NCBI RefSeq assembly: GCF_041296385.1
Contig: NW_027183981.1
Coordinates: 2,234,501 to 2,298,500 of the forward strand
Length of the DNA stretch: 64,000 bases
Source of the DNA: Aphelocoma coerulescens
Taxonomy: Eukaryota > Chordata > Aves > Passeriformes > Corvidae
Direction: 5' to 3'
The notes under the pieces were generated by a model that was given only the letters and a program-made list of their open reading frames with translations, was not told the origin of the DNA and did no database searches. This document shows, one piece after another, positions 32,627-45,165 of this stretch. Numbering within the stretch: the stretch's first letter is position 1; each line of letters starts with the position of its first letter. Position numbers and translations under genes: made by a program.

Positions 32627-33691
32627 ATGTCTGTCCCGGACAAAAATCCATCATGTCCAAGGTGTCTGACCCGGTTTACTAATACGCTGGGGTTAACAGA
32701 CCATCTAAAGACGTCCCATGGCTGTAATAAGATCTGGTTTAGGTGCTCTAAGTGTGGTAAACAAAATCTGAAATACCACAGTATCTCCTGTCATGTCCCT
32801 CGGTGCAAAGGTGAAGGATTTGTGGCCCCTACGGGTAGCTGGGTCTGTGAGGTGTGCTCTAGAGGTTTTGCTACAAAGATTGGACTGGGACAGCACAAGA
32901 GGTTACAACATCCTCTTGTGTGTAATGTGGAACGGATAGCTGCCTCTCACCCCAAAGAAACATCTTTGCGGGGGGCCCATAAGAAGGTATGGACCGAGGA
33001 GGAAGAGGCTCTCCTGAATCAATTGGTGGTTAAGTTTGCTGGTAGCAGGAACATCAATCAGCTAATAGCGGAGCACTTGCCATCTAAGACGCCAAAGCAG
33101 ATTAGTGACAAAAGACGCCTTCTAGGAAAAGGTCCCTCAAAGAAAGTTCGATTTAGAGAAGGCGGGGCTGTAGGCAGAGAAGAACCTCCCCAATCTGCTA
33201 AGGGGCAAAGTGAGGGACGCTTGGTGCTCCACTATCATGATATCATCAAGCTGAAGCTATCGGCCGGCGAGTTCACCGTGTGTCAGGAGGCCTTTGAGAA
33301 AATAATGCAGGGGCAAGATCCGCAATCAGTGGTGAACGAAGTGTATGAGAAGTTTCGGGATAGCCAGGATAGGCTTAACCATAAAGTGTCTAAGCCGCGA
33401 AGGCCCCGGGGGCCTCGAGGCCAAAAAGCATCCGGGGTGACAACTAAACGGATGCAGAAAAGGGCCGTTAAGCGAGGAAAATATCTGAGATATCAGAGGT
33501 TGTTTCAGATACATAGAGGGAGGTTGGCACGGGTTATTTTGGATAACACGGAAGCCCTGCAGTGCCAAATACCATCTGGTGTTATCCACAGTGCACATTT
33601 AAAGAGAGATGGGAAACATCTGTCTGTTTTAGTGGTCTTGAATCCTTCCCAGTATATAGGGAGGCGGATAACACCATGTTTCGAGACCTGA
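32627..33691 (+). CDS. R2 three-zinc-finger/Myb ORF (unit 8)
   Basis: Uninterrupted 354 codons, protein identical to unit 1. Confidence 0.87.
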   Translation: MSVPDKNPSCPRCLTRFTNTLGLTDHLKTSHGCNKIWFRCSKCGKQNLKYHSISCHVPRCKGEGFVAPTGSWVCEVCSRGFATKIGLGQHKRLQHPLVCNVERIAASHPKETSLRGAHKKVWTEEEEALLNQLVVKFAGSRNINQLIAEHLPSKTPKQISDKRRLLGKGPSKKVRFREGGAVGREEPPQSAKGQSEGRLVLHYHDIIKLKLSAGEFTVCQEAFEKIMQGQDPQSVVNEVYEKFRDSQDRLNHKVSKPRRPRGPRGQKASGVTTKRMQKRAVKRGKYLRYQRLFQIHRGRLARVILDNTEALQCQIPSGVIHSAHLKRDGKHLSVLVVLNPSQYIGRRITPCFET

Positions 33692-34897
33692 TTTCAGAGA
33701 GAGACTGGTAAGAACTTGAATGAGATGTGTAAAACCTCCGCTCCTGGGCCAGATGGGATTGCTCTGGGTCATCTTATTAAAATAGACCCTAAGTTCTCCC
33801 AGTTGACAGAGATCTTCAACCTCTGGCTTGCCACCGGAACTTTACCGGACGCGCTGCGGGACTGCCTGACAGTTTTGATACCCAAGTCATCCAATGAGGA
33901 GAAACCTGGTGATATCAACAACTGGAGGCCTATCACCATTGCTTCAGTGGTGTTTAGGTTGTTCTCCAGGATCGCGAATGCGAGACTGGCCCGTGCATGT
34001 CCCATTAACCCCAGACAACGGGGTTTTATCAGCGCATCAGGCTGTTCTGAGAACCTTAAGCTGTTACAGCTTTTGGTTAAGAAGGCAAAACAGGAACATA
34101 GAAGTTTGGGGGTGGTATTTGTGGATATTGCCAAGGCATTTGATACCGTTTGCCAGCAGCATATTATAGCTGGTTTGGTTAAGAGGGGAGTTGATTCCCA
34201 TATAATCCATCTAATTGGTGAGATGTACAGGAATATTAAGACGTACATCGTCGCCAAGAATGGGAAAACAGACCCCATTAACACCTGCTCCGGTGTTAAA
34301 CAGGGCAACCCAATGTCACTTTTGTTATTCAACCTGGCGCTGGATCCTCTCCTATGTAAACTGGAAACGGAAGGGTGTGGATTCCATCTTGGTGGATTTA
34401 AGATTACGGCCATGGCCTTCGCAGATGATCTGGTGCTTCTGAGCGACTCATGGGAAGGCATGTGTTATAACATCAAAATTTTGGAGACCTTTTGTGAGCT
34501 TACTGGTCTCCGAACTCAAGAAGAGAAATGCCACGGCTTTTACATCAAGCCGACCAAGGACGCGTATACCATCAGTGACTGTCCTGCTTGGCAAGTTGGA
34601 GGGACTCCCCTCAACATGATCAACCCGGGAAGCTCAGAGAAATATCTTGGCACACAGATTGACCCTTGGACCGGTTTCGCTGATCCTGGCCTTCCTACGA
34701 AACTTGAAGAATGGCTTCATCGGATTGGTAGCGCACCACTTAAACCTCTTCAGAAAGCCGATAGGACATATACCATCCCTAGACTGATATATCTGGCTGA
34801 CCATACCAATGTAAAAACTGGGCTCCTCGAATCCCTTGACTTGATGATAAAAAAAATCGGTCAAGGAGCGGCTTCATCTCCCAACTTGTACATGTGA
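33692..34897 (+). pseudogene. R2 RT fragment (unit 8)
   Basis: Identical protein to unit 1. Confidence 0.92.
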
Positions 34898-35744
34898 TGC
34901 CATCCTGTATTCGAGATTTAAAGACGGAGGGCTGGGGTTTATCAAATTGGCGGCGCTTATACCTAGTATTCAAGCGCGAAGATTGCACAGATTAGCTCAA
35001 TCTTCGGATGGGACCTTGGTTTCTTTTTTGAAGGGTGAACATCTAGAATTGATACATGAGAAATTATGGGTTAAAGCTGGGGGTGTACGAGAGTCCGTCC
35101 CCCAAATTTGGGACCCCATCCCATTGATGGAAGTCGCTAGCGAGGGGAGTGAAGCCTTGTCTGAGTGGGAGGCACCACGTTCCAAGCTTCGCCTTCCTAG
35201 GCCCTGTGACTGGCGGAAGGTGGAATTCAATAAATGGAAACATCTGGTTGCCCAGGGCCATGGGATCGAAAATTTTGAGAATGATAAGATCAGTAATGAC
35301 TGGTTGATGCATTACCGCAGCATCCCTCACAGAAAACTCATAACGGCGCTGCAATTAAGAGCGAAGGTCTACCCCACTCGGGAATTCTTAGCAAGGGGTA
35401 GACACGATGTCTGTGTTCGATCCTGCAGACACTGCGGCGCCGAATATGAATCAGCGTCCCATGTCATCGGAAAATGCCCAATTACTCAGGACGCCAGAAT
35501 TAAAAGGCATAATTTCATCTGCGAAACCCTTAGCCGAGAAGCTAAGAGGGAGAATTGGACGGTTTTCCAGGAGCCGCATTTGAGAGATGAAGAAAATGAG
35601 TTATTTAAGCCTGATTTAATCTTTGTGAAGGATGCTAAGGCACTTGTAGTGGACGTAACAGTGAGATACGAGCACAGCAATTCTTCACTGAAAGGGGCCG
35701 CTGTGGAGAAGGCAAAAAAGTATCCTTCTTCCACAGATTTGTGA
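34851..35744 (+). pseudogene. R2 endonuclease fragment (unit 8)
   Basis: Identical protein to unit 1. Confidence 0.91.
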
Positions 35745-36808
35745 CCTCACTAATGTAACATCTGTAGAGTTCACTGGTTTCCCCTTAGGAGCGCGGGGGA
35801 AATGGTATGAGAGGAACTCTGAATTGCTACAGGCCTTGGGACTCTCTAAAACGAGGCTAGGGAGACTAGCCCGGGCCCTGGCATCCAGAGCACTCTTCTC
35901 TTCTGTAGATATCGTACATATGTTCGCAAGCAAAGCCAGATTGTTTGTACCTTTACAATAAAGGCCCCTTCCCTGAGTGGTTCGAGCTGGACAGTGGAAT
36001 TGGTTTTGGGTGGGAGGGGTTCACCCGTCATAACGCGTCTTGCCCATATTTGGGCTACAAATTTGGATTCGACCAGGTGGACGGGCCACCTTTACTTAAC
36101 CCAGAAAAGAAACATACCATTTTATATGTTTATTAAATAGCCATAGTTACTAACTGGGCATAGCTGCAGAGGTCGCACCTCCTCGTGGTCCCGCCGGATA
36201 CCCGTAAGGGTAACTAAGTCGACCTCTGCCCCAGTGTGAGTGAGGGGGTAATATCTCCCCTCCCTATTGCTGGACTCGCCACCCAGTGGTAGATTCACAA
36301 ATCGCAGAAACAAATTTATTGGCGCAGCTATTTGCTGTTGCCCAAAGCCTTGTCCACGGGCATTAGTTGGACACAGTCTGCAGGTTGGTCGAGGGTTCCA
36401 CCTGCAGACTCTGACAACCCTCTTTTAGATTTGACCAAACGCCATCTCGGTCTTGACAATGGTACAATCTGTGGCTTTGCGGTACGTGTCTACGGCCACC
36501 CAAACTGACCCTTTAGATCTGTGGGTTAGAGAGGCCAGAATTCCACCACTATCTGTGGTGTTAGAGGAGGAAAGAATCAATCTTGTACCTTTGGAGTTTA
36601 TAAACTCCAAAGTTGCTCTTGAAGTTGGGAGCCATCTGGGTAACACCGCAGATTGTCTGGCTGTATTTCCTGAACCTTATGAAATCTTGCCCTTTGGGCT
36701 GGTTCAGGAAGAAATAAATGGGTGTGAAACAAGAGAAATAGAGGAGCCAATGACACCTGGGACTCCTCCGGGATCAGAGGGGGCGGAACAATTACAGGAA
36801 CTCCTGTT

Positions 36809-37873
36809 ATGTCTGTCCCGGACAAAAATCCATCATGTCCAAGGTGTCTGACCCGGTTTACTAATACGCTGGGGTTAACAGACCATCTAAAGACGTCCCA
36901 TGGCTGTAATAAGATCTGGTTTAGGTGCTCTAAGTGTGGTAAACAAAATCTGAAATACCACAGTATCTCCTGTCATGTCCCTCGGTGCAAAGGTGAAGGA
37001 TTTGTGGCCCCTACGGGTAGCTGGGTCTGTGAGGTGTGCTCTAGAGGTTTTGCTACAAAGATTGGACTGGGACAGCACAAGAGGTTACAACATCCTCTTG
37101 TGTGTAATGTGGAACGGATAGCTGCCTCTCACCCCAAAGAAACATCTTTGCGGGGGGCCCATAAGAAGGTATGGACCGAGGAGGAAGAGGCTCTCCTGAA
37201 TCAATTGGTGGTTAAGTTTGCTGGTAGCAGGAACATCAATCAGCTAATAGCGGAGCACTTGCCATCTAAGACGCCAAAGCAGATTAGTGACAAAAGACGC
37301 CTTCTAGGAAAAGGTCCCTCAAAGAAAGTTCGATTTAGAGAAGGCGGGGCTGTAGGCAGAGAAGAACCTCCCCAATCTGCTAAGGGGCAAAGTGAGGGAC
37401 GCTTGGTGCTCCACTATCATGATATCATCAAGCTGAAGCTATCGGCAGGCGAGTTCACCGTGTGTCAGGAGGCCTTTGAGAAAATAATGCAGGGGCAAGA
37501 TCCGCAATCAGTGGTGAACGAAGTGTATGAGAAGTTTCGGGATAGCCAGGATAGGCTTAACCATAAAGTGTCTAAGCCGCGAAGGCCCCGGGGGCCTCGA
37601 GGCCAAAAAGCATCCGGGGTGACAACTAAACGGATGCAGAAAAGGGCCGTTAAGCGAGGAAAATATCTGAGATATCAGAGGTTGTTTCAGATACATAGAG
37701 GGAGGTTGGCACGGGTTATTTTGGATAACACGGAAGCCCTGCAGTGCCAAATACCATCTGGTGTTATCCACAGTGCACATTTAAAGAGAGATGGGAAACA
37801 TCTGTCTGTTTTAGTGGTCTTGAATCCTTCCCAGTATATAGGGAGGCGGATAACACCATGTTTCGAGACCTGA
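36809..37873 (+). CDS. R2 three-zinc-finger/Myb ORF (unit 9)
   Basis: Protein identical to unit 1; silent variant at 37447. Confidence 0.87.
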   Translation: MSVPDKNPSCPRCLTRFTNTLGLTDHLKTSHGCNKIWFRCSKCGKQNLKYHSISCHVPRCKGEGFVAPTGSWVCEVCSRGFATKIGLGQHKRLQHPLVCNVERIAASHPKETSLRGAHKKVWTEEEEALLNQLVVKFAGSRNINQLIAEHLPSKTPKQISDKRRLLGKGPSKKVRFREGGAVGREEPPQSAKGQSEGRLVLHYHDIIKLKLSAGEFTVCQEAFEKIMQGQDPQSVVNEVYEKFRDSQDRLNHKVSKPRRPRGPRGQKASGVTTKRMQKRAVKRGKYLRYQRLFQIHRGRLARVILDNTEALQCQIPSGVIHSAHLKRDGKHLSVLVVLNPSQYIGRRITPCFET

Positions 37874-39079
37874 TTTCAGAGAGAGACTGGTAAGAACTTG
37901 AATGAGATGTGTAAAACCTCCGCTCCTGGGCCAGATGGGATTGCTCTGGGTCATCTTATTAAAATAGACCCTAAGTTCTCCCAGTTGACAGAGATCTTCA
38001 ACCTCTGGCTTGCCACCGGAACTTTACCGGACGCGCTGCGGGACTGCCTGACAGTTTTGATACCCAAGTCATCCAATGAGGAGAAACCTGGTGATATCAA
38101 CAACTGGAGGCCTATCACCATTGCTTCAGTGGTGTTTAGGTTGTTCTCCAGGATCGCGAATGCGAGACTGGCCCGTGCATGTCCCATTAACCCCAGACAA
38201 CGGGGTTTTATCAGCGCATCAGGCTGTTCTGAGAACCTTAAGCTGTTACAGCTTTTGGTTAAGAAGGCAAAACAGGAACATAGAAGTTTGGGGGTGGTAT
38301 TTGTGGATATTGCCAAGGCATTTGATACCGTTTGCCAGCAGCATATTATAGCTGGTTTGGTTAAGAGGGGAGTTGATTCCCATATAATCCATCTAATTGG
38401 TGAGATGTACAGGAATATTAAGACGTACATCGTCGCCAAGAATGGGAAAACAGACCCCATTAACACCTGCTCCGGTGTTAAACAGGGCAACCCAATGTCA
38501 CTTTTGTTATTCAACCTGGCGCTGGATCCTCTCCTATGTAAACTGGAAACGGAAGGGTGTGGATTCCATCTTGGTGGATTTAAGATTACGGCCATGGCCT
38601 TCGCAGATGATCTGGTGCTTCTGAGCGACTCATGGGAAGGCATGTGTTATAACATCAAAATTTTGGAGACCTTTTGTGAGCTTACTGGTCTCCGAACTCA
38701 AGAAGAGAAATGCCACGGCTTTTACATCAAGCCGACCAAGGACGCGTATACCATCAGTGACTGTCCTGCTTGGCAAGTTGGAGGGACTCCCCTCAACATG
38801 ATCAACCCGGGAAGCTCAGAGAAATATCTTGGCACACAGATTGACCCTTGGACCGGTTTCGCTGATCCTGGCCTTCCTACGAAACTTGAAGAATGGCTTC
38901 ATCGGATTGGTAGCGCACCACTTAAACCTCTTCAGAAAGCCGATAGGACATATACCATCCCTAGACTGATATATCTGGCTGACCATACCAATGTAAAAAC
39001 TGGGCTCCTCGAATCCCTTGACTTGATGATAAAAAAAATCGGTCAAGGAGCGGCTTCATCTCCCAACTTGTACATGTGA
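37874..39079 (+). pseudogene. R2 RT fragment (unit 9)
   Basis: Identical protein to unit 1. Confidence 0.92.
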
Positions 39080-39926
39080 TGCCATCCTGTATTCGAGATT
39101 TAAAGACGGAGGGCTGGGGTTTATCAAATTGGCGGCGCTTATACCTAGTATTCAAGCGCGAAGATTGCACAGATTAGCTCAATCTTCGGATGGGACCTTG
39201 GTTTCTTTTTTGAAGGGTGAACATCTAGAATTGATACATGAGAAATTATGGGTTAAAGCTGGGGGTGTACGAGAGTCCGTCCCCCAAATTTGGGACCCCA
39301 TCCCATTGATGGAAGTCGCTAGCGAGGGGAGTGAAGCCTTGTCTGAGTGGGAGGCACCACGTTCCAAGCTTCGCCTTCCTAGGCCCTGTGACTGGCGGAA
39401 GGTGGAATTCAATAAATGGAAACATCTGGTTGCCCAGGGCCATGGGATCGAAAATTTTGAGAATGATAAGATCAGTAATGACTGGTTGATGCATTACCGC
39501 AGCATCCCTCACAGAAAACTCATAACGGCGCTGCAATTAAGAGCGAAGGTCTACCCCACTCGGGAATTCTTAGCAAGGGGTAGACACGATGTCTGTGTTC
39601 GATCCTGCAGACACTGCGGCGCCGAATATGAATCAGCGTCCCATGTCATCGGAAAATGCCCAATTACTCAGGACGCCAGAATTAAAAGGCATAATTTCAT
39701 CTGCGAAACCCTTAGCCGAGAAGCTAAGAGGGAGAATTGGACGGTTTTCCAGGAGCCGCATTTGAGAGATGAAGAAAATGAGTTATTTAAGCCTGATTTA
39801 ATCTTTGTGAAGGATGCTAAGGCACTTGTAGTGGACGTAACAGTGAGATACGAGCACAGCAATTCTTCACTGAAAGGGGCCGCTGTGGAGAAGGCAAAAA
39901 AGTATCCTTCTTCCACAGATTTGTGA
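39033..39926 (+). pseudogene. R2 endonuclease fragment (unit 9)
   Basis: Identical protein to unit 1. Confidence 0.91.
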
Positions 39927-40990
39927 CCTCACTAATGTAACATCTGTAGAGTTCACTGGTTTCCCCTTAGGAGCGCGGGGGAAATGGTATGAGAGGAACT
40001 CTGAATTGCTACAGGCCTTGGGACTCTCTAAAACGAGGCTAGGGAGACTAGCCCGGGCCCTGGCATCCAGAGCACTCTTCTCTTCTGTAGATATCGTACA
40101 TATGTTCGCAAGCAAAGCCAGATTGTTTGTACCTTTACAATAAAGGCCCCTTCCCTGAGTGGTTCGAGCTGGACAGTGGAATTGGTTTTGGGTGGGAGGG
40201 GTTCACCCGTCATAACGCGTCTTGCCCATATTTGGGCTACAAATTTGGATTCGACCAGGTGGACGGGCCACCTTTACTTAACCCAGAAAAGAAACATACC
40301 ATTTTATATGTTTATTAAATAGCCATAGTTACTAACTGGGCATAGCTGCAGAGGTCGCACCTCCTCGTGGTCCCGCCGGATACCCGTAAGGGTAACTAAG
40401 TCGACCTCTGCCCCAGTGTGAGTGAGGGGGTAATATCTCCCCTCCCTATTGCTGGACTCGCCACCCAGTGGTAGATTCACAAATCGCAGAAACAAATTTA
40501 TTGGCGCAGCTATTTGCTGTTGCCCAAAGCCTTGTCCACGGGCATTAGTTGGACACAGTCTGCAGGTTGGTCGAGGGTTCCACCTGCAGACTCTGACAAC
40601 CCTCTTTTAGATTTGACCAAACGCCATCTCGGTCTTGACAATGGTACAATCTGTGGCTTTGCGGTACGTGTCTACGGCCACCCAAACTGACCCTTTAGAT
40701 CTGTGGGTTAGAGAGGCCAGAATTCCACCACTATCTGTGGTGTTAGAGGAGGAAAGAATCAATCTTGTACCTTTGGAGTTTATAAACTCCAAAGTTGCTC
40801 TTGAAGTTGGGAGCCATCTGGGTAACACCGCAGATTGTCTGGCTGTATTTCCTGAACCTTATGAAATCTTGCCCTTTGGGCTGGTTCAGGAAGAAATAAA
40901 TGGGTGTGAAACAAGAGAAATAGAGGAGCCAATGACACCTGGGACTCCTCCGGGATCAGAGGGGGCGGAACAATTACAGGAACTCCTGTT

Positions 40991-42055
40991 ATGTCTGTCC
41001 CGGACAAAAATCCATCATGTCCAAGGTGTCTGACCCGGTTTACTAATACGCTGGGGTTAACAGACCATCTAAAGACGTCCCATGGCTGTAATAAGATCTG
41101 GTTTAGGTGCTCTAAGTGTGGTAAACAAAATCTGAAATACCACAGTATCTCCTGTCATGTCCCTCGGTGCAAAGGTGAAGGATTTGTGGCCCCTACGGGT
41201 AGCTGGGTCTGTGAGGTGTGCTCTAGAGGTTTTGCTACAAAGATTGGACTGGGACAGCACAAGAGGTTACAACATCCTCTTGTGTGTAATGTGGAACGGA
41301 TAGCTGCCTCTCACCCCAAAGAAACATCTTTGCGGGGGGCCCATAAGAAGGTATGGACCGAGGAGGAAGAGGCTCTCCTGAATCAATTGGTGGTTAAGTT
41401 TGCTGGTAGCAGGAACATCAATCAGCTAATAGCGGAGCACTTGCCATCTAAGACGCCAAAGCAGATTAGTGACAAAAGACGCCTTCTAGGAAAAGGTCCC
41501 TCAAAGAAAGTTCGATTTAGAGAAGGCGGGGCTGTAGGCAGAGAAGAACCTCCCCAATCTGCTAAGGGGCAAAGTGAGGGACGCTTGGTGCTCCACTATC
41601 ATGATATCATCAAGCTGAAGCTATCGGCAGGCGAGTTCACCGTGTGTCAGGAGGCCTTTGAGAAAATAATGCAGGGGCAAGATCCGCAATCAGTGGTGAA
41701 CGAAGTGTATGAGAAGTTTCGGGATAGCCAGGATAGGCTTAACCATAAAGTGTCTAAGCCGCGAAGGCCCCGGGGGCCTCGAGGCCAAAAAGCATCCGGG
41801 GTGACAACTAAACGGATGCAGAAAAGGGCCGTTAAGCGAGGAAAATATCTGAGATATCAGAGGTTGTTTCAGATACATAGAGGGAGGTTGGCACGGGTTA
41901 TTTTGGATAACACGGAAGCCCTGCAGTGCCAAATACCATCTGGTGTTATCCACAGTGCACATTTAAAGAGAGATGGGAAACATCTGTCTGTTTTAGTGGT
42001 CTTGAATCCTTCCCAGTATATAGGGAGGCGGATAACACCATGTTTCGAGACCTGA
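40991..42055 (+). CDS. R2 three-zinc-finger/Myb ORF (unit 10)
   Basis: Protein identical to unit 1; silent variant at 41629. Confidence 0.87.
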   Translation: MSVPDKNPSCPRCLTRFTNTLGLTDHLKTSHGCNKIWFRCSKCGKQNLKYHSISCHVPRCKGEGFVAPTGSWVCEVCSRGFATKIGLGQHKRLQHPLVCNVERIAASHPKETSLRGAHKKVWTEEEEALLNQLVVKFAGSRNINQLIAEHLPSKTPKQISDKRRLLGKGPSKKVRFREGGAVGREEPPQSAKGQSEGRLVLHYHDIIKLKLSAGEFTVCQEAFEKIMQGQDPQSVVNEVYEKFRDSQDRLNHKVSKPRRPRGPRGQKASGVTTKRMQKRAVKRGKYLRYQRLFQIHRGRLARVILDNTEALQCQIPSGVIHSAHLKRDGKHLSVLVVLNPSQYIGRRITPCFET

Positions 42056-43201
42056 TTTCAGAGAGAGACTGGTAAGAACTTGAATGAGATGTGTAAAACC
42101 TCCGCTCCTGGGCCAGATGGGATTGCTCTGGGTCATCTTATTAAAATAGACCCTAAGTTCTCCCAGTTGACAGAGATCTTCAACCTCTGGCTTGCCACCG
42201 GAACTTTACCGGACGCGCTGCGGGACTGCCTGACAGTTTTGATACCCAAGTCATCCAATGAGGAGAAACCTGGTGATATCAACAACTGGAGGCCTATCAC
42301 CATTGCTTCAGTGGTGTTTAGGTTGTTCTCCAGGATCGCGAATGCGAGACTGGCCCGTGCATGTCCCATTAACCCCAGACAACGGGGTTTTATCAGCGCA
42401 TCAGGCTGTTCTGAGAACCTTAAGCTGTTACAGCTTTTGGTTAAGAAGGCAAAACAGGAACATAGAAGTTTGGGGGTGGTATTTGTGGATATTGCCAAGG
42501 CATTTGATACCGTTTGCCAGCAGCATATTATAGCTGGTTTGGTTAAGAGGGGAGTTGATTCCCATATAATCCATCTAATTGGTGAGATGTACAGGAATAT
42601 TAAGACGTACATCGTCGCCAAGAATGGGAAAACAGACCCCATTAACACCTGCTCCGGTGTTAAACAGGGCAACCCAATGTCACTTTTGTTATTCAACCTG
42701 GCGCTGGATCCTCTCCTATGTAAACTGGAAACGGAAGGGTGTGGATTCCATCTTGGTGGATTTAAGATTACGGCCATGGCCTTCGCAGATGATCTGGTGC
42801 TTCTGAGCGACTCATGGGAAGGCATGTGTTATAACATCAAAATTTTGGAGACCTTTTGTGAGCTTACTGGTCTCCGAACTCAAGAAGAGAAATGCCACGG
42901 CTTTTACATCAAGCCGACCAAGGACGCGTATACCATCAGTGACTGTCCTGCTTGGCAAGTTGGAGGGACTCCCCTCAACATGATCAACCCGGGAAGCTCA
43001 GAGAAATATCTTGGCACACAGATTGACCCTTGGACCGGTTTCGCTGATCCTGGCCTTCCTACGAAACTTGAAGAATGGCTTCATCGGATTGGTAGCGCAC
43101 CACTTAAACCTCTTCAGAAAGCCGATAGGACATATACCATCCCTAGACTGATATATCTGGCTGACCATACCAAACTGGGCTCCTCGAATCCCTTGACTTG
43201 A
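42056..43201 (+). pseudogene. R2 RT fragment with 7-bp deletion (unit 10)
   Basis: The deletion after 43173 moves the RT frame into the phase of the endonuclease fragment, but three consecutive stops (TGA, TGA, TAA from 43199) end it before the A8 run. The RT core and AFADD are unaffected; only the thumb side is lost. Confidence 0.92.
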
Positions 43202-43207
43202 TGATAA

Positions 43208-44101
43208 AAAAAATCGGTCAAGGAGCGGCTTCATCTCCCAACTTGTACATGTGATGCCATCCTGTATTCGAGATTTAAAGACGGAGGGCTGGGGTTTATC
43301 AAATTGGCGGCGCTTATACCTAGTATTCAAGCGCGAAGATTGCACAGATTAGCTCAATCTTCGGATGGGACCTTGGTTTCTTTTTTGAAGGGTGAACATC
43401 TAGAATTGATACATGAGAAATTATGGGTTAAAGCTGGGGGTGTACGAGAGTCCGTCCCCCAAATTTGGGACCCCATCCCATTGATGGAAGTCGCTAGCGA
43501 GGGGAGTGAAGCCTTGTCTGAGTGGGAGGCACCACGTTCCAAGCTTCGCCTTCCTAGGCCCTGTGACTGGCGGAAGGTGGAATTCAATAAATGGAAACAT
43601 CTGGTTGCCCAGGGCCATGGGATCGAAAATTTTGAGAATGATAAGATCAGTAATGACTGGTTGATGCATTACCGCAGCATCCCTCACAGAAAACTCATAA
43701 CGGCGCTGCAATTAAGAGCGAAGGTCTACCCCACTCGGGAATTCTTAGCAAGGGGTAGACACGATGTCTGTGTTCGATCCTGCAGACACTGCGGCGCCGA
43801 ATATGAATCAGCGTCCCATGTCATCGGAAAATGCCCAATTACTCAGGACGCCAGAATTAAAAGGCATAATTTCATCTGCGAAACCCTTAGCCGAGAAGCT
43901 AAGAGGGAGAATTGGACGGTTTTCCAGGAGCCGCATTTGAGAGATGAAGAAAATGAGTTATTTAAGCCTGATTTAATCTTTGTGAAGGATGCTAAGGCAC
44001 TTGTAGTGGACGTAACAGTGAGATACGAGCACAGCAATTCTTCACTGAAAGGGGCCGCTGTGGAGAAGGCAAAAAAGTATCCTTCTTCCACAGATTTGTG
44101 A
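43208..44101 (+). pseudogene. R2 endonuclease fragment (unit 10)
   Basis: Identical protein to unit 1; begins right after the triple stop. Confidence 0.91.
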
Positions 44102-45165
44102 CCTCACTAATGTAACATCTGTAGAGTTCACTGGTTTCCCCTTAGGAGCGCGGGGGAAATGGTATGAGAGGAACTCTGAATTGCTACAGGCCTTGGGACT
44201 CTCTAAAACGAGGCTAGGGAGACTAGCCCGGGCCCTGGCATCCAGAGCACTCTTCTCTTCTGTAGATATCGTACATATGTTCGCAAGCAAAGCCAGATTG
44301 TTTGTACCTTTACAATAAAGGCCCCTTCCCTGAGTGGTTCGAGCTGGACAGTGGAATTGGTTTTGGGTGGGAGGGGTTCACCCGTCATAACGCGTCTTGC
44401 CCATATTTGGGCTACAAATTTGGATTCGACCAGGTGGACGGGCCACCTTTACTTAACCCAGAAAAGAAACATACCATTTTATATGTTTATTAAATAGCCA
44501 TAGTTACTAACTGGGCATAGCTGCAGAGGTCGCACCTCCTCGTGGTCCCGCCGGATACCCGTAAGGGTAACTAAGTCGACCTCTGCCCCAGTGTGAGTGA
44601 GGGGGTAATATCTCCCCTCCCTATTGCTGGACTCGCCACCCAGTGGTAGATTCACAAATCGCAGAAACAAATTTATTGGCGCAGCTATTTGCTGTTGCCC
44701 AAAGCCTTGTCCACGGGCATTAGTTGGACACAGTCTGCAGGTTGGTCGAGGGTTCCACCTGCAGACTCTGACAACCCTCTTTTAGATTTGACCAAACGCC
44801 ATCTCGGTCTTGACAATGGTACAATCTGTGGCTTTGCGGTACGTGTCTACGGCCACCCAAACTGACCCTTTAGATCTGTGGGTTAGAGAGGCCAGAATTC
44901 CACCACTATCTGTGGTGTTAGAGGAGGAAAGAATCAATCTTGTACCTTTGGAGTTTATAAACTCCAAAGTTGCTCTTGAAGTTGGGAGCCATCTGGGTAA
45001 CACCGCAGATTGTCTGGCTGTATTTCCTGAACCTTATGAAATCTTGCCCTTTGGGCTGGTTCAGGAAGAAATAAATGGGTGTGAAACAAGAGAAATAGAG
45101 GAGCCAATGACACCTGGGACTCCTCCGGGATCAGAGGGGGCGGAACAATTACAGGAACTCCTGTT

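Larger units (their letters stand above)
31956..36137 (+). mobile_element. R2 unit 8
   Basis: Complete unit. Leader ORF 32277-32669, tail 35722-35961, ribozyme 31984-32047. No variant noticed. Confidence 0.94.
36138..40319 (+). mobile_element. R2 unit 9
   Basis: Complete unit. Leader ORF 36459-36851, tail 39904-40143, ribozyme 36166-36229. Carries the shared silent C-to-A variant at 37447. Confidence 0.94.
40320..44494 (+). mobile_element. R2 unit 10 (4175 bp, 7-bp deletion)
   Basis: Complete but 7 bp shorter: TGTAAAA is missing after 43173. Leader ORF 40641-41033, tail 44079-44318, ribozyme 40348-40411. Also carries the shared C-to-A variant at 41629. This is the only length variant I see in the window. 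Confidence 0.94.
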
